Below, one piece after another: positions 21,668 to 32,445 of a stretch of DNA of 64,000 bases (position 1 is the stretch's first letter; the number at the start of each line of letters is the position of its first letter). The stretch lies in NCBI RefSeq assembly GCF_003144395.1, contig NZ_PENZ01000010.1:1-64000 (forward strand). The letters are read 5' to 3'. The stretch comes from Proteus faecis. GTDB lineage: Bacteria; Pseudomonadota; Gammaproteobacteria; Enterobacterales; Enterobacteriaceae. The notes below the pieces were generated by a model, which was not told the DNA's origin, made no database searches, and was given only the letters and a program-made list of their open reading frames with translations. The position numbers and the translations under genes were made by a program.

Positions 21668-21788
21668 GTATGGAATAGTTTCATCCTATTCGCCTATGTA
21701 ATGAGAATCAAAAAAAGCGGATAGAAAAGTTTCCCTGGTGTTGGCGCAGTATTCGCGCACCCCAACCTTCGGTTGGGGTTATTTTTTT
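21668..21788 (+). ncRNA. arcZ: Hfq-dependent small RNA ArcZ
   Basis: The segment GTTTCCCTGGTGTTGGCGCAG (starting 21730) through TATTCGCGCACCCC is the highly conserved processed 3' part of ArcZ, including the seed that base-pairs with rpoS and other mRNAs. It ends in a terminator, ACCCCAACC / GGTTGGGGT, with seven Ts (21782-21788). As in E. coli it is encoded opposite arcB and runs past the arcB stop. The 5' end is approximate (about 120 nt RNA). TATGAT at 21662-21667 is a candidate -10, and an A/T-rich ArcA-box-like stretch lies at 21610-21630. ArcZ stimulates RpoS translation and is repressed by ArcA. Confidence 0.9.
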
Positions 21789-24115
21789 CTAGCGCCTGAT
21801 AACCAGTTTCTCAAACTTTCCACATCCTTTCTCCAATCTCTTTCTAACTCATCTACCCATTCTTGAACATTGTCCCACCAAGCAGGTAATTCCGATGATT
21901 GGATCTGTTTAGCCAGTTGCTGTAAATGTTTTAAACCAATAGAACCAGCAGCACCTTTAATTTTATGTCCTTCTTCTGAAATCCCCTTCTCATCACGAGC
22001 CGTTAGGTTAGATTCAAGGACTGACATATAACTTGGCATCATCTTTTCAAAAACATCTAGACCATCAGTGATTAATTTAGGTCCAACAAGTTCGATGTAT
22101 TGATTCAGCATGTCTATATCTAATAATTCTTCATTTTTATTCAACAATTCCGATGACTCATTACATGATACAGAAACCGCACCATCCCCCCAGAATTTGT
22201 TGATAATCGCGGTAAGAGCATCCACAGAAAGTGGTTTACTTAGCACATCATTCATTCCCGCGTCCAAATACTCTTTTTTGTCTTTCAAAACATTTGCTGT
22301 TAAAGCGATAAGAGGTGGAAGTTCATTACTGTCGAATTCTTGACGTAATTTTCTTGAAATATCGAACCCTGTCATATCCGGTAATTGAATGTCTAATAGC
22401 ACTAAGTCATATTCATCAGGCTTAAACATCGATAACGCTTCTTGTCCTGTCATGGCGACATCAACGGTATTACCCAGTTTTTCTAAAACAGAACGGGCAA
22501 CAATCACGTTAAGTTCAATGTCTTCAACAAGCAGAATATTTAAAGCAGGTAATAAGAGCTCATCATCACTGTCGATATCGTGATGCTCTTCAATAGCAGG
22601 AGCAACGATAGAGAGGGTAAAGGTAGAACCCTCACCTAACTCACTCTCAACACGAATATCACCGCCCATATGCTGTGCTAGACGTTTTGAGACAGCAAGT
22701 CCGATACCCGTTCCCGTTGCAGAACGACCACCTTGACTATCATTGACTTGATAGTACATGGCAAAGATCTTCTCAAGCTCACTTTTAGGAATACCAATTC
22801 CACTATCTTTCACTTCAAAGAACAACTTATCTGGCGCCTCTTGCCAAATACGCACTTTGATTTCACCCTCTTGAGTAAACTTCACAGCATTACCAATAAG
22901 ATTCCATAAGATCTGACGTAATCGAGTCCCATCAGAGGTTATCTTATGCGGTAGCGTTTCTTCTGCTTCGAGTGTGAATTTCAATCCTTTTGGCTGTACT
23001 AACAATCCAGACAGGTTTTCTAAATCAGAAATAAATTCAGTGAAGTCAATTGGCTGGTTATCTAACTGAATTTTTCTTCGCTCAATTTTATCCATCTCAA
23101 TCACGTCATTAAAAATATTCCCTAACGTAATCGCACTCACATGGATAGTTTTTAAGTAATTGAGTTGTTCTGGTGAAAGCTCGGTATCCAATAAGATACG
23201 GCTTAATCCAACAATACCATTTAGCGGTGTACGCAATTCATGGCTGATTGTTGAGATAAAGGTGGTTTTATCACGACTTGCATTCTCTAACGCGTCTTGA
23301 TAGCGCTTACGCTCTGTAATGTCACGTCCAAAGCCCATTAAGCCATGACGTTTACCAATACGATCATAAAACGGTACTTTGCGCAGTTCAAAACAAGCCT
23401 TACGCCCATCAGGATAAACTAACCATTGCTCATAAGTGAGTGACACATTATGACGGAAGACTTTTTCATCCGTTTCCATCACTTTAATTGCAATATCTTC
23501 GTCATACACATCAAGCGGTGTTAAACCAATAAGTTGCTTCTCACTTTTACCTGTCAGTAATTCCGTCGCACGGTTACATCCTGAAAATTCATTATCTTCA
23601 TTACGGTAATAAACTAAATCAGGAGAAGCATCTAGAAATGAGCGTAAAAGTGAGGATTGCTGTTCAAGCTCGATTTGCGTCAATTCACGACGCTTCATTT
23701 CACTTTTTAGTTTTTCTAGTAGTTCAAGGTGCGCTTTTTCAACTTTTTCACGCTCTTGAATTTCCAAGTTTAATTGCTCAATATTCTCTTTTAATTGAGA
23801 GTTAAGCTCTAAGTCGCGCTGACGCATTACGCCTAGTTTATCCACCATACGAGATAAACGGCGTCGTGATTCTTCAAGCTGTTCAACTACAACAGAGAGG
23901 AAATAGACAGCCCAAGGCGTAATAATCAGTCCAAAGAAAATAGAGCGAACAAGGTCAATACTGGTAACATCACCTGCAAGCAAGAATGTCACCGCCATTT
24001 GAACAACCATCGCTAAAACAACTAATGCAGAAGCTAACAACAATGAGAAGCGAATTAGCCCCAGCCTCATCATTAAGTCAACGTAGTATTGGGCAAGCCC
24101 TTTGAGCAATTTCAT
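21779..24115 (-). CDS. arcB: Aerobic respiration control hybrid sensor kinase ArcB
   Basis: ArcB senses the redox state of the quinone pool and phosphorylates ArcA. It has two N-terminal membrane segments (about 22-75), a coiled coil, a PAS domain (about 150-270), a kinase core with H292 (ISHELRTPLNG) and ATP-binding G boxes, a receiver domain with Asp575 (LVLLDIQLPD), and an HPt domain with H717 (EEGHKIKGAAGS). The start at 24115 gives 778 aa, exactly the E. coli length. GGAG lies 7 nt upstream; the codon before it in frame is a TTG that overlaps this site. Its 3' end overlaps arcZ on the other strand. Confidence 0.98.
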   Translation of the reverse strand: MKLLKGLAQYYVDLMMRLGLIRFSLLLASALVVLAMVVQMAVTFLLAGDVTSIDLVRSIFFGLIITPWAVYFLSVVVEQLEESRRRLSRMVDKLGVMRQRDLELNSQLKENIEQLNLEIQEREKVEKAHLELLEKLKSEMKRRELTQIELEQQSSLLRSFLDASPDLVYYRNEDNEFSGCNRATELLTGKSEKQLIGLTPLDVYDEDIAIKVMETDEKVFRHNVSLTYEQWLVYPDGRKACFELRKVPFYDRIGKRHGLMGFGRDITERKRYQDALENASRDKTTFISTISHELRTPLNGIVGLSRILLDTELSPEQLNYLKTIHVSAITLGNIFNDVIEMDKIERRKIQLDNQPIDFTEFISDLENLSGLLVQPKGLKFTLEAEETLPHKITSDGTRLRQILWNLIGNAVKFTQEGEIKVRIWQEAPDKLFFEVKDSGIGIPKSELEKIFAMYYQVNDSQGGRSATGTGIGLAVSKRLAQHMGGDIRVESELGEGSTFTLSIVAPAIEEHHDIDSDDELLLPALNILLVEDIELNVIVARSVLEKLGNTVDVAMTGQEALSMFKPDEYDLVLLDIQLPDMTGFDISRKLRQEFDSNELPPLIALTANVLKDKKEYLDAGMNDVLSKPLSVDALTAIINKFWGDGAVSVSCNESSELLNKNEELLDIDMLNQYIELVGPKLITDGLDVFEKMMPSYMSVLESNLTARDEKGISEEGHKIKGAAGSIGLKHLQQLAKQIQSSELPAWWDNVQEWVDELERDWRKDVESLRNWLSGARKK

Positions 24116-24788
24116 TGAAAACTCCAATATATTGAATCTATGGAATGATAACCCAAAAATGAATTGGCGCAGTGGCGAACATTCAGAAATCTTGCTACGA
24201 GCAGTTATTTCTCATTACTTTGTTTGATTTAACCCTCTATTTTCTCTTAACGAGCCTATCTGGGACAGCTGCATTAATAAAGATAATACAAAACCAATCA
24301 ACATAATTGATAGCTATATCATCGATAAATAGACCTTATTATAAAAAACGCAATTTGTCTTTTTTTATACAAAATGTATAAAAACAATAAAATTCCAAAT
24401 TTTATATATTCGTCAGAATAACTCACTACTCGTTTTTATCATTAAAGGATGAGATAAAGCTAAATAGCTCAAATAGAGTGATATAGCTCACATTAAAAAA
24501 TCGTTTCCACACCATTTTAAAACAGAATAATTCACAGATTAATCAACATGTTAGAATGTAATTTTCCTTACCTATTTTATCTTAGTCAAATCTCCCTACA
24601 CATTGACCTGATTTTTATTTATCGATAAGTTTAAAAGGCATAGCAGAGCAATATAAAAAACACACCGAGCTAGGCAAACACAACATCACCCGACTGAACA
24701 CCCATAAATTTACCTACATACTTTGAGCCAAAACGTTCCTTTTGCGCTCTTTTTTTGAGGTGCCCAGTAAACTAAGTAGGAAGCAAAA
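24116..24788. other. Long AT-rich region upstream of gltB; yhcC missing
   Basis: In E. coli yhcC lies between arcB and gltB. Here only about 670 bp of non-coding, very AT-rich DNA remains. A TTGACC at 24603-24608 followed by a weak -10, and TTCACA/TAGAAT at 24531-24557 (15-bp spacer), are possible gltB promoters, both uncertain. An attenuator-like hairpin at 24725-24756 is listed separately. Confidence 0.5.
24725..24756 (+). terminator. Attenuator-like hairpin in the gltB leader
   Basis: GAGCCAAAA (24725-24733) pairs with TTTTGCGCTC (24740-24749) with a one-base bulge. It is followed directly by seven Ts (24750-24756), 32 bp before the gltB ATG. This is the architecture of an intrinsic terminator placed inside a leader. 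It could be a regulated attenuator of gltBD, or simply the end of an upstream transcript. Confidence 0.5.
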
Positions 24789-27700
24789 ATGCTCTATCAA
24801 AAGACACAGGAAAAAGACAATTGTGGATTTGGGTTGATCGCGCATATTGAAGGGCAAGCCAGCCATAAGATTGTCAGAAATGCCATACATGGTCTCGCCA
24901 GAATGCAACATCGTGGTGCTATTCTTTCTGATGGCAAAACCGGTGATGGTTGCGGATTACTCTTACAAAAACCAGAGCGTTTTTTCCAATTAGTTGCGCA
25001 AGAAAAAGGCTGGCGTTTAGCAAAAAATTACGCCGTAGGTATGCTATTTTTAAGCCAAGATCCTAATATTGCCAAACAGTGCCGTCTCATCGTCGAAGAA
25101 GAGCTACAACGTGAAACCCTTTCTATTGTTGGCTGGCGTAAAGTTCCTATTAACACTGAAATTTTAGGCAGTATTGCGCTTTCCTCTCTTCCTTTAATCG
25201 AACAAGTTTTTGTTAATGCACCAGCAGGCTGGCGGATAAGTGATATTGAGAGACGACTCTTTGTTGCTCGTAGACGCATTGAAAAACGCATTACTGACAG
25301 TGATTTTTATATTTGCAGCCTTTCTAATTTAGTGACGGTTTATAAAGGCCTTTGCATGGCCATCGATCTACCTCGTTTTTTTACCGATCTGGCTGATCTA
25401 CGAATGGAATCTTCAATTTGTTTATTCCACCAGCGTTTTTCAACGAATACCACTCCCAGATGGCCACTTGCACAACCTTTTCGTTATTTAGCCCATAACG
25501 GTGAAATTAATACCATCACAGGCAATCGCCAATGGGCTAGAGCTCGTGCCTATAAATTCCATACACCACTGATCCCTGATCTACAAAGTGCAGCCCCTTT
25601 TGTAAATGAGAGTGGCTCAGATTCAAGTTCACTCGACAATATGTTAGAGCTTTTTCTCAATGGTGGTATGGATATTGTTCGAGCAATGCGATTGTTAGTG
25701 CCACCGGCATGGCAAAATAATCCACAAATGGATGATGATTTACGGGCATTTTTTGATTTTAACTCAATGCATATGGAGCCTTGGGATGGCCCTGCGGGCA
25801 TTGTATTATCAGATGGTCGTTATGCTGCGTGTACGCTAGATAGAAACGGTTTACGTCCAGCTCGTTACGTTATCACCACAGATAATATCATCACTTGTGC
25901 ATCTGAAATTGGTATTTGGGATTATCAACCAGATGAAGTGCGAGAAAAAGGACGAGTCGGCCCTGGTGAACTGATGGTCATTGATACTCATCAAGGACGC
26001 ATTTTGCACTCCGCCGAAACTGATGAGGATTTAAAAAGACGTCATCCTTATAAACTGTGGCTAGAGCGCAATGTCAAACGCTTAACGCCGTTTGAAGAGT
26101 TACCAGAACAACAAGCCACAGGACAACGCGCCTTTGATGACACCTTATTAGCCACTTATCAAAAACAATTTGCCTATAGCCAAGAAGAGCTTGAAAGCAT
26201 TTTGCATGTACTTGCAGAAAATGGGCAAGAAGCCACTGGCTCAATGGGCGATGACACTCCATTTGCTGTACTTTCTCAACGTCCTCGCCTTATTTACGAC
26301 TATTTCAGACAGAAATTTGCGCAAGTCACAAATCCTCCAATAGATTCATTAAGAGAAGCACATGTCATGTCTTTAGCGACCTGCATTGGACGCGAGATGA
26401 ATGTGTTTTGCGAAGCGGAAGGTCAAGCACATCGGCTGAGTTTTAAATCACCTATTTTGCTTTATAGCGATTTCCAACAGCTTATTAATCAAGAAAATCC
26501 TTATTACCAATCCGTTCATCTTGATATCACTTATCAACCAACAGAATACAACCTAGAAACAGCATTACGCCAATTATGCGCAAAAGCACAACAGGAAGTT
26601 CATCGTGGGGCAGTATTATTAGTTTTATCAGATAGAAATATCACTAAAGAACGATTACCGATCCCTGCTCCTATGGCAGTTGGCGCTGTACAAAAAGCAT
26701 TGGTCGATAATAATTTACGTTGTGATGCTAATATTATTGTTGAAACAGCCAGTGCCCGCGATCCCCACCATTTTGCCGTATTACTCGGATTTGGTGCGAC
26801 GGCTATTTATCCTTATCTTGCTTATGAATCTTTAGCTCAACGTGTCGATAAAAAAATCCTGCAAGCAAGCTATGCTCAAGTGATGCTGAATTACCGCAAC
26901 GGCATAAATAAAGGATTGTATAAGATCATGTCCAAAATGGGCATTTCAACAGTTGCCTCTTACCGTTGCTCTCAATTGTTTGAAGCCGTAGGATTAAACG
27001 ATGACGTTGTCGAACTCTGTTTTGCCGGTGTTGATAATCGTATTAATGGTGCTGACTTTAATGATTTTGAACACGACTTATTTAATCTGTCGAAACGCGC
27101 TTGGTTAACTCGTCATCCTTTAGAAGCTGGTGGTTTATTAAAATACACCCATAAAGGTGAATACCATGCCTATAACCCAGATGTGGTTCAAGCACTACAA
27201 AAAGCCGTAAATAGCGGGGAATATACGGATTATCAGCATTATGCAAGCCTTGTGCAACAGCGCCCAATTACAACCTTACGCGATATGCTAGTCCTCAATA
27301 GCAAGACAACGCCTATCTCAATTGAAGAAGTCGAACCTGAAACTGAACTATTTAAACGCTTTGATACCGCCGCAATGTCAATTGGCGCATTAAGCCGAGA
27401 AGCTCATGAAGCGCTAGCGCAAGCGATGAATACCTTAGGGGGATTTTCAAATTCAGGTGAAGGGGGCGAAGATCCAGCTCGTTACGGTACTAATAAAGTC
27501 TCACGTATTAAACAAATCGCCTCTGGTCGTTTTGGTGTAACACCTTCTTATCTAATGAGCGCAGATGTTTTACAAATCAAAGTAGCACAAGGGGCAAAAC
27601 CTGGTGAAGGCGGACAACTTCCCGGAGATAAAGTGACACCTTATATTGCGCAACTGCGTTATGCCGTACCTGGTGTGACCTTAATATCGCCGCCACCTCA

Positions 27701-29249
27701 TCATGACATCTACTCTATTGAAGATTTAGCACAGCTTATTTTCGACTTAAAACAGATCAATCCAACGGCACTGATTTCTGTAAAACTCGTATCAGAGCCC
27801 GGTGTGGGTACCATTGCTACTGGTGTTGCCAAAGCTTACGCGGATTTGATCACCATTGCTGGTTATGACGGTGGTACTGGTGCAAGTCCTTTAACCTCCG
27901 TAAAATATGCAGGTAGCCCGTGGGAACTGGGCTTAGTTGAAACTCAACAAGCATTAGTGGCAAACGACCTACGCCATAAAATTCGTTTACAAGTCGATGG
28001 TGGATTAAAGACAGGTCTAGATATTATTAAGGCGGCGATTTTAGGCGCAGAAAGTTTTGGATTTGGTACTGGGCCCATGGTGGCATTAGGCTGTAAATAT
28101 CTACGCATTTGCCATTTAAATAATTGCGCAATGGGTGTTGCAACCCAAGATGAGACGCTCCGCCGTAACCATTATCACGGATTACCAGAACGCGTTATTA
28201 ACTACTTCCGTTTTATTGCACAAGAAACCCGTGAGTTAATGGCATTACTTGGCGTGAGAAAAATCACGGATTTAATCGGTCGAACCGATCTACTTTCGTG
28301 CCTAGAAGGTGTTAGCAGTAAACAGCAAAAACTCTCTTTAGGTGGTTTATTAGAGACAGCAGCTTCACCATCAGGCAATGCGCTTTATTGTCAGGAAAAT
28401 AATAATACTTATGATAAAGGCGAATTAAATCAGCGTATTGTTGCTCAGACTCGTGATGCAGTTGAACTACAAAAAAGCCAAACATACTATTTTGATATAC
28501 GTAATACAGACCGCTCTGTGGGAGCAACATTATCAGGCATTATCGCCCAAAAACAGGGTGAAAATGGCTTATCTGCCACACCTATTAAACTTTATTTTAC
28601 GGGAACTGCAGGTCAAAGCTTTGGTGTATGGAATGCACAAGGTGTTGAATTAACCTTAGTGGGCGATGCTAATGATTATGTTGGTAAAGGCATGGCTGGC
28701 GGCCGCATTGTTATTTTCCCTCCAGTTGGCTCTGCTTTTAAAAGTCATCACGCAACCATTATGGGCAATACCTGCCTTTATGGTGCAACCGGCGGAAAAC
28801 TCTATGCCTCAGGCTTGGCTGGAGAGCGTTTCGCCGTCAGAAACTCCGGCGCGATTGCTGTTGTTGAAGGCGTTGGTGATAACGGCTGTGAATATATGAC
28901 TGGCGGTATTGTCTGTGTTCTGGGTAAAACAGGTATTAACTTTGGTGCGGGAATGACGGGTGGATTTGCCTATCTGTTAGATGAAGATCTCACGTTATCG
29001 CAACGGATCAACACTTCGTCAATCGAGTTGCTACCTGTTGCATCCTTTGCCATTCTCGCTGAACATCTACGTGGCATGATTGCAGAACATGTCAGGCTAA
29101 CAGGCTCTCAGCAAGGAGAAAGATTCCTTTCACAGTGGGAATATTGGTCACAACACTTTAAGTTGGTTAAGCCCAAATCAAGTGATGTCAATGCGTTGCT
29201 TGGTCATCCTCGTCGTTCATCTGCTGAATTACGCGTTCAGGCACAATAG
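24789..29249 (+). CDS. gltB: Glutamate synthase (NADPH) large subunit
   Basis: GltB is the GOGAT alpha subunit and makes two glutamates from glutamine and 2-oxoglutarate. The protein is 1486 aa, the length of E. coli GltB counted from the same MLY start. The short propeptide ends before Cys12 (DNCGFGL), which becomes the N-terminal nucleophile of the class II amidotransferase domain. The synthase domain carries FMN and 3Fe-4S sites (GGEDPARYG; CRICHLNNCAMGVATQ with the cluster cysteines), and the C-terminal beta-helix GXXGXXXG repeats lie at about 1250-1400. GTAGGAAGC precedes the ATG. It forms an operon with gltD, 9 bp downstream. Confidence 0.98.
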   Translation: MLYQKTQEKDNCGFGLIAHIEGQASHKIVRNAIHGLARMQHRGAILSDGKTGDGCGLLLQKPERFFQLVAQEKGWRLAKNYAVGMLFLSQDPNIAKQCRLIVEEELQRETLSIVGWRKVPINTEILGSIALSSLPLIEQVFVNAPAGWRISDIERRLFVARRRIEKRITDSDFYICSLSNLVTVYKGLCMAIDLPRFFTDLADLRMESSICLFHQRFSTNTTPRWPLAQPFRYLAHNGEINTITGNRQWARARAYKFHTPLIPDLQSAAPFVNESGSDSSSLDNMLELFLNGGMDIVRAMRLLVPPAWQNNPQMDDDLRAFFDFNSMHMEPWDGPAGIVLSDGRYAACTLDRNGLRPARYVITTDNIITCASEIGIWDYQPDEVREKGRVGPGELMVIDTHQGRILHSAETDEDLKRRHPYKLWLERNVKRLTPFEELPEQQATGQRAFDDTLLATYQKQFAYSQEELESILHVLAENGQEATGSMGDDTPFAVLSQRPRLIYDYFRQKFAQVTNPPIDSLREAHVMSLATCIGREMNVFCEAEGQAHRLSFKSPILLYSDFQQLINQENPYYQSVHLDITYQPTEYNLETALRQLCAKAQQEVHRGAVLLVLSDRNITKERLPIPAPMAVGAVQKALVDNNLRCDANIIVETASARDPHHFAVLLGFGATAIYPYLAYESLAQRVDKKILQASYAQVMLNYRNGINKGLYKIMSKMGISTVASYRCSQLFEAVGLNDDVVELCFAGVDNRINGADFNDFEHDLFNLSKRAWLTRHPLEAGGLLKYTHKGEYHAYNPDVVQALQKAVNSGEYTDYQHYASLVQQRPITTLRDMLVLNSKTTPISIEEVEPETELFKRFDTAAMSIGALSREAHEALAQAMNTLGGFSNSGEGGEDPARYGTNKVSRIKQIASGRFGVTPSYLMSADVLQIKVAQGAKPGEGGQLPGDKVTPYIAQLRYAVPGVTLISPPPHHDIYSIEDLAQLIFDLKQINPTALISVKLVSEPGVGTIATGVAKAYADLITIAGYDGGTGASPLTSVKYAGSPWELGLVETQQALVANDLRHKIRLQVDGGLKTGLDIIKAAILGAESFGFGTGPMVALGCKYLRICHLNNCAMGVATQDETLRRNHYHGLPERVINYFRFIAQETRELMALLGVRKITDLIGRTDLLSCLEGVSSKQQKLSLGGLLETAASPSGNALYCQENNNTYDKGELNQRIVAQTRDAVELQKSQTYYFDIRNTDRSVGATLSGIIAQKQGENGLSATPIKLYFTGTAGQSFGVWNAQGVELTLVGDANDYVGKGMAGGRIVIFPPVGSAFKSHHATIMGNTCLYGATGGKLYASGLAGERFAVRNSGAIAVVEGVGDNGCEYMTGGIVCVLGKTGINFGAGMTGGFAYLLDEDLTLSQRINTSSIELLPVASFAILAEHLRGMIAEHVRLTGSQQGERFLSQWEYWSQHFKLVKPKSSDVNALLGHPRRSSAELRVQAQ

Positions 29250-30656
<1,407 letters not shown>

Positions 30657-30700
30657 AAATGTTTTATTTTCGCTATTTAAAATAACAATTTCTCGTATTT

Positions 30701-30733
30701 ATTATCCCATTTAATTTAAGTGGGATAATTTTT
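30701..30733 (+). terminator. Terminator after gltBD
   Basis: The stem ATTATCCCA (30701-30709) / TGGGATAAT (30721-30729) is followed by a T run to 30733. Confidence 0.8.
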
Positions 30734-31026
30734 CAATACTATCGGTGAAACTAATAAATAGTATTTAAGGAAAATAAAAACATCAGACAAAAATCATTCT
30801 CATTAGCATTTAATTTAATGTATAGAATAATTTTTTGATAAATATCGATATTCTTTTTTGTATCAAAATAACACTCACGATCTATATTAAATATAATTTA
30901 TTTTCGTATTTTTTACTTTGTCTCCTTTTGTTTAACCTTTCCGTCATCTTTTAATGGTAATTGTTTTACAGCATTTGTTAATAACATCACAGTCTAAAAA
31001 AATAGATTTTATTTCAGCTATTAAAT

Positions 31027-31067
31027 TTGATAACAATCAAATATTGTCAACCAACCAACTTCATAAT
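31027..31067 (+). promoter_or_regulatory. FNR class II promoter of the dcuC-like/abgA-like operon
   Basis: TTGATAACAATCAA (31027-31040) is a perfect match to the FNR consensus TTGAT-N4-ATCAA. A -10-like CATAAT sits at 31062-31067. A start point about 7 bp later would put the FNR site centre near -41, the classical class II activator position. The first gene begins about 83 bp downstream of that start. This predicts anaerobic induction. Confidence 0.7.
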
Positions 31068-31156
31068 GGAGTCACCTAATAACTTTACAGAAAAATATAA
31101 TTTATTGATGTTAGGTTCGTTTTCATAAAATTGTCATAATTAACTAGGGGATCACT

Positions 31157-32431
31157 ATGGTGATGCAACTTATCGCAGTAGCCGTTATTATCGTAACTGT
31201 CTATTTGCTAATAAAAAAATATGAAACCCGAATGGTGCTAATTGGTGCCGGCTTATTACTCTGTATTTTAAGTCTGAGCCCATTAGATGCGTTTACCGCA
31301 TTTAGCGAGCGCATGGTGTCTTCATCATTAATTCAAGCAATCTGTTCGAGTATGGGTTTTGCTTATGTTATGAAATATACCAAATGCGATATGCATCTGG
31401 TCCATGTTTTATCAAAAGTAATGACTCGTCTGGGCTTCTTCCTTATCCCAGCTACCGTTGTCGTAACGTATTTCATTAATATCGCAATCCCATCAGCAGC
31501 TGGTTGCGCAGCAGCGGTAGGTGCGACACTTATTCCATTATTAATCGCAGCACGTATTCACCCGGCTATCGCTGGTGGCGCAGTATTATGTGGTACTATC
31601 GGCTCAATGCTAAGCCCTGGTATGTCGCATAACGCCTTCGTTGCTAACATGGCAAATATGGAAGTGGTTGATTTAATCGCTCGTCATAGTCCATACAGCT
31701 TAATGGCAGGTGGTATCGCAGCGGTTTCACTCGCTGTTGTTGCTTTAGTGAAAAAAGAGTTCAAAATGGCTTCTGTTGCTGGTGATGCATCATCTTCATC
31801 AGCACAAGCAACGCCAGAAGCTGTTCGCCCTAACTACTTATATGCAACAGCACCTTTTATTCCATTAATCCTGTTAATTCTGCCATTCTTCGAGTCTTTC
31901 AGTACATTTAAACTGTCTGTACCAGCAGCAATGTTAATTGGTTCTATCTATGCTCTGTTCATCACATTAACTAACCCAGCACAAATTACGAAAGAGTTCT
32001 TTAAAGGTATGGGTAATGCTTATGGTGATGTATTGGGTATCATCATTGCAGCTGCTGTATTCGCAGCAGGTCTGAAAGCATCTGGTTTAATCGACGCGTT
32101 CATCAACTTCTTAACTCATTCTCCTGAATTTGCTCGCTGGGGTGGTACTTTAGGGCCATTCTTAATGGGTATTATTACTGGTTCTGGTGACGCGGCAGCA
32201 TTCGCATTCAACGAAACAGTCACACCACATGCTGCACAATTCGGTTATGAAATTCCTGATATGGGTATGGCTGCTGCACTATCTGGCGCATTAGGCCGTA
32301 CTATGTCACCACTAGCCGGCGCTGCTATTGTTTGTGCTGGCCTTGCAAATATTAACCCAATGGAAATCGCAAAACGTACTGCACCAGGTATGATTATTGG
32401 CGTCATCGCTGTTGCGTTATTCATGTTATAA
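31157..32431 (+). CDS. DcuC-family anaerobic C4-dicarboxylate-type transporter
   Basis: The protein is a 424-aa polytopic membrane protein with about 11-12 hydrophobic segments. The C-terminal half carries DcuC-family patterns: GNAYGDVLGIIIAAAVFAAGL (about 287), MGIITGSGDAAAFAFNE (about 335), and LGRTMSPLAGAAIVCAGLA (about 376). In E. coli, DcuC exports succinate and exchanges C4-dicarboxylates anaerobically. This protein is shorter than DcuC (461 aa) and its substrate is not certain. Being joined to an AbgA-type hydrolase (8 bp downstream) suggests uptake of an acyl- or aroyl-amino acid such as an N-acyl glutamate or aspartate. AGGGGATCACT precedes the ATG, and an FNR site lies upstream. Confidence 0.8.
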   Translation: MVMQLIAVAVIIVTVYLLIKKYETRMVLIGAGLLLCILSLSPLDAFTAFSERMVSSSLIQAICSSMGFAYVMKYTKCDMHLVHVLSKVMTRLGFFLIPATVVVTYFINIAIPSAAGCAAAVGATLIPLLIAARIHPAIAGGAVLCGTIGSMLSPGMSHNAFVANMANMEVVDLIARHSPYSLMAGGIAAVSLAVVALVKKEFKMASVAGDASSSSAQATPEAVRPNYLYATAPFIPLILLILPFFESFSTFKLSVPAAMLIGSIYALFITLTNPAQITKEFFKGMGNAYGDVLGIIIAAAVFAAGLKASGLIDAFINFLTHSPEFARWGGTLGPFLMGIITGSGDAAAFAFNETVTPHAAQFGYEIPDMGMAAALSGALGRTMSPLAGAAIVCAGLANINPMEIAKRTAPGMIIGVIAVALFML

Positions 32432-32445
32432 GTGGAGAAATGAAT

